A DNA stretch of 64,000 nt from Thermoplasmata archaeon (GCA_015063125.1 SUTB01000005.1:1-64000), one strand, 5' to 3'. Positions 8,077 through 16,821 are shown, counted from the first letter of the stretch. The notes: generated from the sequence alone by a model not told the origin. Numbers and translations are program-made.

Positions 8077-8622
8077 TCATTTCTTTAATTCTTCTATCAG
8101 AAGCTTGACTGCATTGCCACGGTGAGACATGGTGTTCTTCTCGTCGATTGGTATCTCCGAGAACGTGAGCTTTCCGTCAGGGGAGAATATGGGGTCGAAT
8201 CCGAAACCCCCGTCGCCCTGCTCCGACTGGGTGATGACTCCGCGGCACTTGCCTATGACGATGATGCGCCTTCCGTCGATGTCGCATCCGATGCAGCACC
8301 TGAACTCTGCGCCGCGGTCCTCGACACCTTCCATGAGCTTCAGTATCCCTTTGTTGCCGATGGTCTTCTGGGCGTAGGCCGACCACACGCCGGGGAATCC
8401 TTTCAACGCATCCACGAACAATCCAGAATCATCGATGATGAAGTTCCTGACGCCTTGACGGATGATCTCATCCATCCCTTTGTTGACGACCTCCTCCAGA
8501 TCGCTTGTCTGGACCTCGTCGTAGGGCAGTCTGTAGTGCTCCATCTCGATCCCCAGGGAATCGAACGCTTTCTGGTATTCGGCAACCTTTCCGGGATTCG
8601 ACGTGATGACTTTGAGCTTCAT
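8077..8622 (-). CDS. rdgB: XTP/dITP diphosphatase (RdgB/HAM1 family)
   Basis: A 181-residue house-cleaning pyrophosphatase that hydrolyses dITP and XTP to the monophosphates, keeping deaminated purines out of nucleic acids. The family motifs are visible: TSNPGKV.E at the N terminus, DDSGLFVDAL, FGFDPIF and the C-terminal SHRG(N)A. The start at 8622 (MKLKVITSN) matches the family N terminus and forms an ATGA overlap of 4 bp with the bud32 stop codon, so the two genes are translationally coupled. Pairing of rdgB with the KEOPS kinase is common in archaea. Confidence 0.94.
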   Translation of the reverse strand: MKLKVITSNPGKVAEYQKAFDSLGIEMEHYRLPYDEVQTSDLEEVVNKGMDEIIRQGVRNFIIDDSGLFVDALKGFPGVWSAYAQKTIGNKGILKLMEGVEDRGAEFRCCIGCDIDGRRIIVIGKCRGVITQSEQGDGGFGFDPIFSPDGKLTFSEIPIDEKNTMSHRGNAVKLLIEELKK

Positions 8623-9269
8623 GTGTACCTGCCCCTGTTCTTGATGTCGGTGAGCTTCCTCTTCACAGCCTTGGGATCGGAGATGTTGGAGTAGTATGTG
8701 TCCATGAGCTTTTCGAAGGATGATTCCAGGCCCACATGGGCTGAGCTGAAGGCCCTTTCCAGCAACCTGAGGTCCACTCCGATGTCCTCGAGCTCCGCGT
8801 TGGCGCAGCCCATGGAGAAATCGATCAGGCATACCTCTCCGTTCTCTAGGATCATGTTGGATGTGGTGAGGTCACCGTGGCAGATCTTCGCAGAATGTAT
8901 CTTGGCCACAGCCAGCCCTATCTTCTCGCAGATCTCGTCCGCCTTGTCAGGGTTGGAATCCAGGAAATCCTTCACCGATTCACCCTCGATGAACTCCATG
9001 GTCAGTTCGGCCTTGGAGAGGTCGATGTCGTAGATGCAAGGCGTTCTGACTCCAGCTTCCCTCGCGTCGCGCATGATCCTTGCCTCGTTGCGGGTCCTGG
9101 AGTTGCGGATGCTGGAATCGATCTCCGGGAGCCTGTAGGATTTCTCCGGCCTCGTCTTTATCAAAGCCTTCCTTCCCAGGAACTCACCCATCGAAATTGT
9201 GGCCTCTGCACCTTGGATCATGCTGTTTTTGACCATTTCATCACAAGTCTTAATTTTATGGAGTCCCAT
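8619..9269 (-). CDS. bud32: KEOPS complex kinase/ATPase Bud32
   Basis: A 216-residue minimal protein kinase of the piD261/Bud32 family. It has the GAEA motif near the N terminus, the catalytic loop HGDLTTSNM and the metal-binding LIDFSMG (DFG equivalent). Bud32 acts in the KEOPS complex that makes threonylcarbamoyladenosine (t6A37) on tRNAs. In many archaea it is fused behind Kae1; here it is free-standing and kae1 is not in the window. The start is uncertain: ATGs at 9269, 9236 and 9221 are all possible, and the last gives the shortest form starting just before GAEA. It is divergent from the AIM24-family gene. Confidence 0.92.
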   Translation of the reverse strand: MGLHKIKTCDEMVKNSMIQGAEATISMGEFLGRKALIKTRPEKSYRLPEIDSSIRNSRTRNEARIMRDAREAGVRTPCIYDIDLSKAELTMEFIEGESVKDFLDSNPDKADEICEKIGLAVAKIHSAKICHGDLTTSNMILENGEVCLIDFSMGCANAELEDIGVDLRLLERAFSSAHVGLESSFEKLMDTYYSNISDPKAVKRKLTDIKNRGRYT

Positions 9270-9287
9270 TCCGTTTCGGGGATATAA

Positions 9288-9965
9288 ATGAAATACACAA
9301 TCACAGGAGACAACCTCCAGTTCGTGAATGTAGAACTCAATCCCGGAGAGGAGCTGAGTTCCGTAGCCGGAGCAATGGCCTACATGACAGGCAACATGAG
9401 GATGGAGGCCGTCATGGAAGGAGGTCTGTTCTCCGGTATCAAGCGCTCGCTCGCGGGATCGTCACTGTTCCTAGTTAAGTACAGGCCCGAGAACGGAACC
9501 GGAGTCGTCGGACTCGGCGGACAGGTTCCCGGAAAGATCCTGGACGTGGACGTCGGCAAGGGAGCATGGATCGTCCAGAAGACTGGATACCTGGGATCCC
9601 AGCCCACGGTCAAACTGGACATGGCTTTCCAGAAGAAGATTGGATCGATATTCTTCGGAGGAGAGGGACTGATCCTCCAGAAACTCTCTGGATCCGGAAT
9701 GGCATTCATCGGTGCATGCGGTGACCTGAACGTCGTCGAGCTGAAGCCCGGCGAGCAGTACAAGGTATCCACATCGAACGCAGTGGCATGGGAGGATACC
9801 GTACAGTATGATATCTCTGCAGCAGGAGGAATCAAGACATCTCTGTTCGGAGGAGAGGGACTGTTCGTCACCACCCTCACCGGACCCGGAAAGATCGTCA
9901 TCCAGTCGATGACCCTCGGAGATCTCGCTAACGCACTGATCCCTTACTTGCCCAACAACAGCTGA
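9288..9965 (+). CDS. AIM24/TIGR00266 family protein
   Basis: A 225-residue beta-rich protein with the repeated glycine-containing pattern of the AIM24 family (for example LNPGEELSSVAGAMAYM and ELKPGEQYKVSTSNAVAWE), which recurs as internal beta-sheet repeats forming a TNF-like double barrel. In mitochondria the homologue affects inner-membrane architecture; prokaryotic functions are unknown. No signal peptide or membrane helix is seen. The ATG at 9288 lies about 30 nt after a TTAATTTTATG box, so the transcript is probably near-leaderless. It is followed by a co-directional small membrane protein with a clear ribosome-binding site. Confidence 0.88.
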   Translation: MKYTITGDNLQFVNVELNPGEELSSVAGAMAYMTGNMRMEAVMEGGLFSGIKRSLAGSSLFLVKYRPENGTGVVGLGGQVPGKILDVDVGKGAWIVQKTGYLGSQPTVKLDMAFQKKIGSIFFGGEGLILQKLSGSGMAFIGACGDLNVVELKPGEQYKVSTSNAVAWEDTVQYDISAAGGIKTSLFGGEGLFVTTLTGPGKIVIQSMTLGDLANALIPYLPNNS

Positions 9966-9975
9966 GGTGATTGAA

Positions 9976-10299
9976 ATGGCAGACAATGAAGTTCGCAACA
10001 TGAAGAAGACAGGCACCGGAAAGTCCGCAATCGGACTCGTCCTCGTCGGTATCGGAATCGTAGCGCTTATCGGACTGATCATATGGTTCCTCACGGTCCC
10101 TGGAGTCCTGGAGTCGCTCCTTTTCATCGCACTCGCGATCGTGGTGATCGTGGCGATCATCGCCGGTATCATCTGCATCATCGCACTCCCGATGTACGCC
10201 TACAAGGGCGAGCAGTACCAGGAAGGCGTTGAGTATAGTCTCAGCGATGTCAAGCCCGTCAAGGAATCCTCTTCCGAGGACAACGACGACGACGAGTGA
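9976..10299 (+). CDS. Small two-helix membrane protein of unknown function
   Basis: A 107-residue protein that I do not recognise. Two long hydrophobic segments occupy about residues 19-42 and 49-75; the C terminus is acidic (ending DNDDDE). The start at 9976 is set by GAGGTGAT 5 nt upstream, overlapping the AIM24 stop region, so it is cotranslated with that gene. The pairing suggests a membrane role for the AIM24 protein. Confidence 0.8.
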   Translation: MADNEVRNMKKTGTGKSAIGLVLVGIGIVALIGLIIWFLTVPGVLESLLFIALAIVVIVAIIAGIICIIALPMYAYKGEQYQEGVEYSLSDVKPVKESSSEDNDDDE

Positions 10300-10315
10300 G
10301 CCTTCACAGAAAACA

Positions 10316-10337
10316 GGGGGCTAGTCCCCCTTCTTCC
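10316..10337 (+). terminator. Hairpin terminator after the AIM24 unit
   Basis: GGGGG-CTAGT-CCCCC followed by the pyrimidine tract TTCTTCCTTC lies 17 bp after the stop codon at 10299. Confidence 0.65.
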
Positions 10338-10386
10338 TTCATTCCATTTTTATCGTTCCTATGCGTTCATCAATTGCTGAAAGGTG

Positions 10387-11256
10387 ATGGATTTGGCAGG
10401 TACTGCGATATTCTGTCCGGCATGCGGTGCACCCGCGCAGATCCCGTTTGGTAAGGCCTCCTGCATCTGCGAGTACTGCGGAAGCATGGTCCAGAGGAAC
10501 ATGACCGAGGCGGAAGCGGCGCACATCGTGAAGAACAAGGAAGCCGTCGACGACATCAAAGCAGCCATCCACAGCATCGCCAACAGGGATTACAAGTCGG
10601 CCCTCAAATACGCTGATAAGGCGGTGGAGATCACCTACGAAGATCCCGGACCGTACTTCGTCAGATACCTCGCTTGTCTGGACCTCGATTACAAGAAGGC
10701 CAAATCATCATTGAACATGGCCAGATCCATGTCCTCATCGAAGGATTCTGTTCTATCGGATTCCGAGTACGACGAGGCCAAGATGGCGTTCGCGCAATCC
10801 TATCTGTCTGCAAAGGGCGACGATATCAAACGCATGTTCCTCTCGATGAGGTCCGTAGGGCCGAAGGAGCTCGAGAACGTCAGGAACTATGAGCGCATCA
10901 GGAAGGTGGAGGATTTCTTCGCTGACAGCGATCTGAAGGACACTTTCATCGAGGCCATCAACTCCCAGATGGATGAATGCAAGAAGAGAAGCAGATTCTC
11001 CATGGAGACCACACAGTCCAACTGGGATGCGCTGCAGCAGTTCCGCAAGGAATGCTTCTACATCACAGCAGCGACGATGATACTGGACAAGTCATCGGCA
11101 CCACTCATGGCGACTGCATTAAAGGGATACAGCGATGCGCTCAGCCTCAAATGGGAGGCAGCCTTCAAGCACGGTGTCTCCGGGAGCAAGGATCGGCTGA
11201 AAGCCATGCGTGCCGAGTCCGACTCCATTCTGGCCTGGGCCAAATCGATCAGATGA
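10387..11256 (+). CDS. Zinc-ribbon protein with helical (TPR-like) body
   Basis: A protein of about 290 residues. The N terminus holds a zinc ribbon, FCPACG then CEYCGS 19 residues later. The remainder is helical, with segments such as IANRDYKSALKYADKAVEI that read like tetratricopeptide repeats. A similar zinc-ribbon/TPR arrangement is seen in proteins encoded beside SPFH-domain genes in other prokaryotes. The start is ambiguous: AAGGTG directly abuts the ATG at 10387, whereas a TTG at 10393 has normal spacing. No close functional assignment can be made. Confidence 0.8.
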   Translation: MDLAGTAIFCPACGAPAQIPFGKASCICEYCGSMVQRNMTEAEAAHIVKNKEAVDDIKAAIHSIANRDYKSALKYADKAVEITYEDPGPYFVRYLACLDLDYKKAKSSLNMARSMSSSKDSVLSDSEYDEAKMAFAQSYLSAKGDDIKRMFLSMRSVGPKELENVRNYERIRKVEDFFADSDLKDTFIEAINSQMDECKKRSRFSMETTQSNWDALQQFRKECFYITAATMILDKSSAPLMATALKGYSDALSLKWEAAFKHGVSGSKDRLKAMRAESDSILAWAKSIR

Positions 11257-11294
11257 GAAGGATGCGGCCGGGCGGACCCGACCGTTGAAATGTT

Positions 11295-11654
11295 TTATGC
11301 GTTCCTCTTCCTGAATAGGGAATACACGACGTACAGGATTATCACGACGAGCGCGAATACTATCGGGATGATGATGCTGTCCGCGTACTGGTAGACCACT
11401 ATGGCCCCTCCGGCAGCGACCATCAGGAACCCGAACAGCGCAGCGGCGCCGGATTCGTTGGTCCCCCATCTGTCGTCCTGTGTGCTCCTGAAAAAGGAGC
11501 TGAGGAGCTCATAGACTCCCACCACGAGGAGGAACAGTCCGATCGCCGGGAGCCAGTTGGACGTGTAATAATAGTAGACCAGAGAAACGATCGCTCCCAA
11601 CAGGATCGCTATGATCGTCATCTTTCCGAAGCTCTTCTGTGTTTCCTCAGCCAT
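11295..11654 (-). CDS. Small membrane protein of unknown function
   Basis: A 119-residue protein with four predicted membrane segments (about residues 13-30, 35-54, 69-88 and 92-111) and a short Lys/Arg-rich C terminus (FRKRNA). It lies 10 bp downstream of the SPFH/zinc-ribbon gene and is probably translated from the same transcript, making it a candidate membrane anchor or partner. Confidence 0.75.
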   Translation of the reverse strand: MAEETQKSFGKMTIIAILLGAIVSLVYYYYTSNWLPAIGLFLLVVGVYELLSSFFRSTQDDRWGTNESGAAALFGFLMVAAGGAIVVYQYADSIIIPIVFALVVIILYVVYSLFRKRNA

Positions 11655-11663
11655 GCCACCGCC

Positions 11664-12989
11664 TCACTGAACGATGTCCTCATCCCCGAACGGGTCCCCG
11701 CACTCCGGGCAGAACTTCGGGGGCTTGGTCGGGTCCTTGGGTTCCCATCCGCATTTGTCGCAGCGGTACTGGCGAGCTCCAGACGGTTTCTTGGCTCCGC
11801 ATTCCTGGCAGAACTTGCCGCGGTTCACGGTTTTGCAGGCGGGGCACTCCCAGCCGTCCTCGGGCTTCTTCTTCCCGCACTCCGGGCAGAACTTGCCTTT
11901 GGCCATAGCGCCGCATGTGCACTGCCATCCCGGAGCTCCGTCCGAGGCGGCCTTTGCAGGCTGCTGCTGTTTCTGCTGGTTCGCCATATCGTAGTAGTTC
12001 TGGGCGTTCATGTTTCCGCCGCCCATCTGACCTACCATTCCGAATCCCATGAGTCCAGTCATCGCTCCGGCCTCGTTGGAGGCAGCCGATTTCAGAGCGG
12101 ATGCCTGAGCCTCCACAAGGGTGGCTCCGGCCATCGAGGGGTCGCGCAGCATCGCAGCCTTCTGGGCGTTCTTGATGAGCTCTGCATCCTCCGGCGGCAG
12201 CGATACCGATCCGAGGGCGACGCTCACGACCTCCAGTCCGCGCAGCTGCGACCACTTCTTGGACAGGGCGTCGTTCATGGCCTCCTGTAGCTCCTCGGTG
12301 TGGTTCATGACCTCGTTGGGGCGCAGTCCCATTCCGGACAGCTTCCCGAATCCGGGCTGAAGCGCGGAGATGAACTCCGTTTTGAGCTGGTCGTCGATCT
12401 CCGACCTGTAGTATGATTCCTGCACGTTACCGCATACGTTCGCGTAGAACAGGATGGGATCCGTGATCTTGTAAGAGAATGTTCCGAAGCAGCGGATCGA
12501 GACATCGATGTCGAGTCCGATGTTCCTGTCCACGACGCGGAACGGTATGGGCGTCGACGTTCCGAACTTATTGTCGATGAGTTCCTTGATGTTGATGTAG
12601 TAGACACGCTGGTCCTTTCCGGTGTCACCGCCGTATCCGACACGCCTTCCGATTGTCTTGAAGGTGTTGACGACACCCGATCCCAATCCTCCGGAGAAGA
12701 TGCTGGGTTCGGTCGATGAGTCGAACGTGTACTGTCCGGGTTCAGCGCTGAGCGCCACGACCTTTCCCTGCTCGACGATTATCATGCACTGTCCGTCCGC
12801 GACCGCGATACCTGAACCGTTGCTGATGATGTTGTCGTTACCTTTGGTGTTGGTCGAACGTGATCCCGTGCGCTTGACACCCTTGACCACTAGGACATCC
12901 TTGGGCATCGACTCGCAATAGAAGAACTCCTTCCACTGGTCAGCCAATGCGCCTCCGGTAGCTCCTGTTATTGCCTTGATTAGTCCCAT
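11664..12989 (-). CDS. SPFH-domain protein with C-terminal zinc ribbons (YdjI-like)
   Basis: A 441-residue protein. Residues about 40-290 form an SPFH/band-7 domain of the type once annotated as 'virion core protein' (B. subtilis YdjI-like). Then comes an Ala/Met/Gly/Gln-rich linker and three to four zinc ribbons with CxxC pairs (for example CTCGAMAKGKFCPECG, CPACKTVNRGKFCQECG, CDKCGWEP...CPECG). The start at 12989 (MGLIKAITG) is preferred over 13007 because a TTAAAT box at about 13014-13019 would place transcription initiation at the ATG. Bacterial relatives occur with zinc-ribbon and membrane-protein genes in phage-shock-like clusters; here pspA is absent. Confidence 0.87.
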   Translation of the reverse strand: MGLIKAITGATGGALADQWKEFFYCESMPKDVLVVKGVKRTGSRSTNTKGNDNIISNGSGIAVADGQCMIIVEQGKVVALSAEPGQYTFDSSTEPSIFSGGLGSGVVNTFKTIGRRVGYGGDTGKDQRVYYINIKELIDNKFGTSTPIPFRVVDRNIGLDIDVSIRCFGTFSYKITDPILFYANVCGNVQESYYRSEIDDQLKTEFISALQPGFGKLSGMGLRPNEVMNHTEELQEAMNDALSKKWSQLRGLEVVSVALGSVSLPPEDAELIKNAQKAAMLRDPSMAGATLVEAQASALKSAASNEAGAMTGLMGFGMVGQMGGGNMNAQNYYDMANQQKQQQPAKAASDGAPGWQCTCGAMAKGKFCPECGKKKPEDGWECPACKTVNRGKFCQECGAKKPSGARQYRCDKCGWEPKDPTKPPKFCPECGDPFGDEDIVQ

Positions 12990-13095
12990 GAAAAAGGGTA
13001 TGCACATACGAGATTTAACCAGTTCCCTGGTAGTTCGCCGCAGCAGAGCGAACCGATGAGAATAGCATTATTACCGCCCCTTACATTACAGGTGC

Positions 13096-13755
13096 GTGGA
13101 TAGGATACCTCTGGGATGCTCCCAGTTCGACCAGCTCTTGGGGGGCGGGATCGAGAAGGGGAGCGTCACGCTGATCTACGGAGAGGCCGGTGCCGGCAAG
13201 ACCAATGTTTGTCTTCAGCTAGCGCGCAATATGGCCATCTCCGGACAGAAGGTGGCCTACATCGATTCCGAAGGCCTCTCATCGGACCGTCTGGGCCAGG
13301 TCTTCCTGGGGCAGGAGGAATCCATCAAGAATCTGCTCATCTTCGAGGTCCACAGCTTCACCGAGCAGTCCGACCGCATAGACAAGATCGAGAAGCTGGC
13401 GGCCACGGGGACGATATCCTTGGTGATCATAGATTCCCTCACGATGTTCTACCGTCTCAATTATGAGGACGCCTATGTGAGGAACGATTTCATCAGGCAG
13501 ACCGAGGTGCTGCTGAACATGGCCCGCCAGTACAACATAGCGGTCATGCTGACGTCGCAGGTGTACTCGAACATCACCAATGGCGGAGTGGAGTTCCTCG
13601 GAGGGCATGCTCTGCATCACAACGCGAAGACCATCATCCGTCTCGACAAGAGGACGGAGGGCAGACGCGCTGCTGTGATAATCAAGCACAGGAGCCTTCC
13701 AGAGGGAAGGGCGGCGATGTACCGCATCACCGAGAACGGAATCTCGGATATCTGA
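13096..13755 (+). CDS. radB: DNA repair and recombination protein RadB
   Basis: A 219-residue RecA-superfamily paralogue limited to euryarchaea. Walker A is GEAGAGKT at residues 29-36 and Walker B is LVIIDSLT. It lacks the N-terminal helix-hairpin-helix domain of RadA, as expected for RadB. RadB assists RadA-mediated strand exchange. The start codon is GTG at 13096, preceded by CAGGTGC. It ends 1 bp before the stop codon of the convergent idsA gene. Confidence 0.95.
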   Translation: MDRIPLGCSQFDQLLGGGIEKGSVTLIYGEAGAGKTNVCLQLARNMAISGQKVAYIDSEGLSSDRLGQVFLGQEESIKNLLIFEVHSFTEQSDRIDKIEKLAATGTISLVIIDSLTMFYRLNYEDAYVRNDFIRQTEVLLNMARQYNIAVMLTSQVYSNITNGGVEFLGGHALHHNAKTIIRLDKRTEGRRAAVIIKHRSLPEGRAAMYRITENGISDI

Positions 13756-13756
13756 T

Positions 13757-14743
13757 TCAGACGTCCCTGTCTATGGCGTATCTCGCAAGGGAGATCATGA
13801 ACTCCTTATCCTCGCTCTCCGGCAGGAACTGGATCTTGGCGATGGCGTTCTCCACCTTCTTCTTCGCGAGGTCGAGGTTGTACTGGATCGCTCCGCAGTC
13901 CTCCATGATCTGCTTGGCACGGGCGCACTGCTCGTCGGTGGCGTCCATGTTCCCCAGGATCGACTTGAACTCATCGAGGATCTTCTGGTCCTTCAGGACG
14001 GAGATCGTGTGGGTGACCATGCAGGTGCACTTGCCCTTGCGGATGTCGTTTCCGACTGACTTCCCGGTCTTGGAGGAATCTCCCGCGATGCCGAGGTAAT
14101 CGTCGAACATCTGAAATCCCAATCCGAGGTCCAAGGCGTACTCGTTGATCGCTTTGACCTCCTCGGGTTTCGCTCCGCCGATGATGGCTCCTCCGGCAGC
14201 CGCTGCCGCGAAGAGGACGCTGGTCTTCAGCTTGATGGTCTCGAGATAGACTTCCTCGGAGACGATCTGTCCCTCGTTGTTGATGTCCATCTGCTGACCG
14301 CGTGCGAGGTCCCAAACCGCTTTTGCGACGTATCTCAGGACATCCCTCATCTCCTCTGCGGGAACATCCAGATCGGCGATGATCTGGTAAGCCTTGGCGA
14401 AGAGTGCATCTCCAGCGAGGACCGCGGTGGGCATGCCGTATCCGATGTGGACCGTGGTCATTCCCCTGCGCTTCTCGTCGCCGTCCATGAGGTCGTCGTG
14501 TATGAGCGTGAAGTTATGTATGTACTCGATGGCGACTGCGAGGGGGACGGCCTTCGAGGCGTCCCCTCCCACTGCCCTGCAGCATGCGACGGCCATAGCC
14601 GGGCGCATCCTCTTGCCTCCGGCGAAGGGATACTGCTTAGATGCATCCATCAGCACCTTGGGCTCCTCGTCTCCGATGTAGCTCTTTATCGGTCCGTCCA
14701 GTTCGGCGGACATCTTCTTCAGGTATTCCTTGGCGTCAATCAT
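13757..14743 (-). CDS. idsA: Short-chain polyprenyl diphosphate synthase (GGPP/FPP synthase)
   Basis: A 328-residue trans-prenyltransferase. The first aspartate-rich motif DDLMD is at residues 83-87, the second is DDYLGIAGD, and the GGKRMRP motif that binds diphosphate is present at about 42-48. It condenses isopentenyl diphosphate with allylic primers to give the C15/C20 chains of archaeal lipids. The start at 14743 is chosen because its ATG overlaps the fni stop codon (ATGA); the next in-frame ATG upstream (14758) lies inside fni. Last gene of ipk-fni-idsA. Confidence 0.94.
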   Translation of the reverse strand: MIDAKEYLKKMSAELDGPIKSYIGDEEPKVLMDASKQYPFAGGKRMRPAMAVACCRAVGGDASKAVPLAVAIEYIHNFTLIHDDLMDGDEKRRGMTTVHIGYGMPTAVLAGDALFAKAYQIIADLDVPAEEMRDVLRYVAKAVWDLARGQQMDINNEGQIVSEEVYLETIKLKTSVLFAAAAAGGAIIGGAKPEEVKAINEYALDLGLGFQMFDDYLGIAGDSSKTGKSVGNDIRKGKCTCMVTHTISVLKDQKILDEFKSILGNMDATDEQCARAKQIMEDCGAIQYNLDLAKKKVENAIAKIQFLPESEDKEFMISLARYAIDRDV

Positions 14744-15792
14744 ATCTGATCCATCCATTCTTTGGTCTCGCCAAGCACGACGTACCTGGCCTTCGAAAGC
14801 TGTTTGAGGTTCTTGGAACCGGTGAGCAGCATGGCTGCCTTCAGTTCCTGGATTATGATGTTGAGCTTCTCCTTGACCGCATCAGCGGATTCGGAGGCCT
14901 CTTTGAGGATTATGTTCGCGACTCCGGCAGCGTCTGCTCCCATGGCGATAGATGATGCTACATGGATTCCGTCCAGGACCCCTCCGGAGGAGATCAGCTG
15001 CATGCCGCATCCTGCGCATTGGGAGAGCGAGACCGGGGACGGTATGCCCCAATCGAAGAATGTGTCGCCGAGGCTCGTCCTGACGGGGTCCTCGGTCTCC
15101 AGCGCACGGTAGAATTCCACTGCTGAGAAGCTGGTGCCTCCCATTCCGGAGATGTCCAGTCCCTGCACTCCGATCCCTTTGAGCCTGTCAGCGACGGACT
15201 TGGAGATCCCTGCACCGGTCTCCTTGACCATGACCGGACCCTTCCTGGCGAGGTTGCGTATGGATTCGTAGCATCCGTCGAAGTTCGTGTCGCCCTCGGG
15301 CTGAACGATCTCCTGGAGGGGGTTGAGATGCACGGCTAGGATGTCTGCGTCGATGAGCTCTATCGCGCTCTCGATCATATCGTCGGTGTACTTCGCACCC
15401 TTCTCCTGGTCTATGAGCTGGACGGCACCGATGTTCCCTATCATGAGGGGCACATCGTAGTCCTTGACGACGGAGTAGCTGCTGGGTGCAGAACCCATGA
15501 CTCCAGCGCGCTCGCTTCCCACACCCATACCGATCCCCAGCTCGGCGCAGGCCTCTGCGATGTTCTTGTTGATCTTCTTCGCTCCGGTGAAACCGCCGGT
15601 TATCGCGGTGACGATCAGCGGCGCCTCTAGCTTCTTGCCGAACAGCGTGCATGACGTATCCACGTCTGATGCGTTGATCTCCGGCAGCGCGTTGTGGATG
15701 AGCCTGATGTCATCCCAGTAGCAGTAGCCGGGTGCGACGCGTTCGTTCATGCATATCCTGATGTGATCCGCTTTCCTGTCCTTGATTGTCAT
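14740..15792 (-). CDS. fni: Isopentenyl-diphosphate delta-isomerase, type 2 (FMN-dependent)
   Basis: A 350-residue TIM-barrel flavoprotein. The N-terminal RKADHI motif, the PLIVTAITGG strand, the MVKETGAGIS segment and the phosphate-binding GGVLDG and MGADAAG region match type 2 isomerases. It interconverts IPP and DMAPP, needing FMN and reduced cofactor. The start at 15792 (MTIKDRKADHI) matches the family N terminus and lies 4 bp after ipk. Its product feeds the prenyltransferase encoded next. Confidence 0.95.
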   Translation of the reverse strand: MTIKDRKADHIRICMNERVAPGYCYWDDIRLIHNALPEINASDVDTSCTLFGKKLEAPLIVTAITGGFTGAKKINKNIAEACAELGIGMGVGSERAGVMGSAPSSYSVVKDYDVPLMIGNIGAVQLIDQEKGAKYTDDMIESAIELIDADILAVHLNPLQEIVQPEGDTNFDGCYESIRNLARKGPVMVKETGAGISKSVADRLKGIGVQGLDISGMGGTSFSAVEFYRALETEDPVRTSLGDTFFDWGIPSPVSLSQCAGCGMQLISSGGVLDGIHVASSIAMGADAAGVANIILKEASESADAVKEKLNIIIQELKAAMLLTGSKNLKQLSKARYVVLGETKEWMDQI

Positions 15793-15796
15793 GATA

Positions 15797-16567
15797 TCAC
15801 GGCCTAACCTTGGTGCAGGGGACTTCCTCCCCCTTGAGCAGCGCCTCGAGCCTGCCGGGCACCGTACCGTTGACGAGGATGCACTCTCCGTCATCCCCGC
15901 ACATTCTGATCATCTCTTCCACTTTGCCCTTGATGCCGCCAGTGACGTCCGCCACGGACAGCTCCGAGTCCAACTTATCGAGCATGCTGCTGTCGGCATA
16001 CTCTATCAGCTTGGCGTTCTGATCCTTCTTCGGATCCGCTGTGTAGAGGCCGTCGACATCCGATACGAAGACTATCTTCGACGGCTTGAAGATGTCCGCT
16101 ATTACCTCCATGGCCTGGTCCCCGGAACAGATGGCGAAACCGTAGGACCGGTCAGCCACGACGTCTCCAAACAGGACAGGCATGATGCCTATGTGGGCCA
16201 GTGCCTTTAATGCCTCGGGCTCGTTGACGATGAGCCTTCCCTTGTCCATGACGAAGCAGGATCCCGGAGGGACCGAGACCGCAGGAAGACCGACCTTTAT
16301 GAGCTCTTGTGTCACCATGGCGCTCAGATCCCTGACGTCGTGCTGGACCTGCGCAACGGCAGGGATCTGTCCGAAGTCCTTCAGTCCGTACTGAAGGGAG
16401 TACTTCTTGGCGATCATGTGGCCGAATGAACCGGCCCCGTGGACGATCATCACACCTACGCCAGCCGAAGCGATCTCCTTGCAAAGCCTAGCAGTCTGCT
16501 CCTGTTTGAAGGATCTGTACTGGGCCTTGTCGGTGATGACGCTTCCGCCGAGCTTGATAAGTATCAT
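15797..16567 (-). CDS. ipk: Isopentenyl phosphate kinase
   Basis: A 256-residue amino-acid-kinase-fold enzyme. The N-terminal ILIKLGGSVIT, the HGAGSFGH motif carrying the catalytic/substrate-binding histidine, and FVSDVDGLYT are diagnostic. It phosphorylates isopentenyl phosphate to IPP, the last step of the archaeal alternative mevalonate route. The start at 16567 is clear from the KLGGS strand. A TATA box (CTTATTATAAAG, about 16588-16600) lies roughly 26 nt upstream, so the ipk-fni-idsA transcript is probably leaderless. Confidence 0.95.
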   Translation of the reverse strand: MILIKLGGSVITDKAQYRSFKQEQTARLCKEIASAGVGVMIVHGAGSFGHMIAKKYSLQYGLKDFGQIPAVAQVQHDVRDLSAMVTQELIKVGLPAVSVPPGSCFVMDKGRLIVNEPEALKALAHIGIMPVLFGDVVADRSYGFAICSGDQAMEVIADIFKPSKIVFVSDVDGLYTADPKKDQNAKLIEYADSSMLDKLDSELSVADVTGGIKGKVEEMIRMCGDDGECILVNGTVPGRLEALLKGEEVPCTKVRP

Positions 16568-16587
16568 TGCTCGTGGATTGGTCTTCT

Positions 16588-16600
16588 TTATAATAAGATA
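16588..16600 (-). promoter_or_regulatory. TATA promoter of ipk-fni-idsA
   Basis: On the minus strand CTTATTATAAAG is centred about 27 nt before the ipk ATG. Confidence 0.6.
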
Positions 16601-16661
16601 GGCGGTCGCTATTGTCGAAAAGTTATAGAGACTCACGTCCACCAGATAAGAGAAGAGAAGT

Positions 16662-16785
16662 GGTTGACAGCGTGCCTGAGTTCCCGTACGCTTGCGCAAT
16701 ACAGTACAGACAGGTACGCGGGAGGGCTTTACTGCCGGGTTCGGAATGGGACCGGGTGTGACTCCTCCGCTATGGCCGTCATACC
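16662..16785 (-). rRNA. rrf: 5S ribosomal RNA
   Basis: The minus strand carries the universal 5S core CCATTCCGAACCCGG and the loop/helix arrangement of archaeal 5S. Terminal helix I forms between the 5' GGT(A)TGACGGC and the 3' GCTGTCAACC, which fixes the ends. Length about 124 nt. The gene stands alone, with no 16S or 23S in the window, as in Thermoplasmata where rRNA genes are scattered. A TATA box at 16807-16818 is spaced to start transcription at the 5' end. Confidence 0.93.
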
Positions 16786-16805
16786 AATACAGGGGATAGG
16801 GGAGG

Positions 16806-16821
16806 AGTATATAACGTTTGC
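16806..16821 (-). promoter_or_regulatory. 5S rRNA promoter
   Basis: Minus-strand CAAACGTTATATACTCC; the TATA core is centred about 26 nt before the 5S 5' end. It shares the AAACGTT upstream element with both tRNA promoters in this window. Confidence 0.7.
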
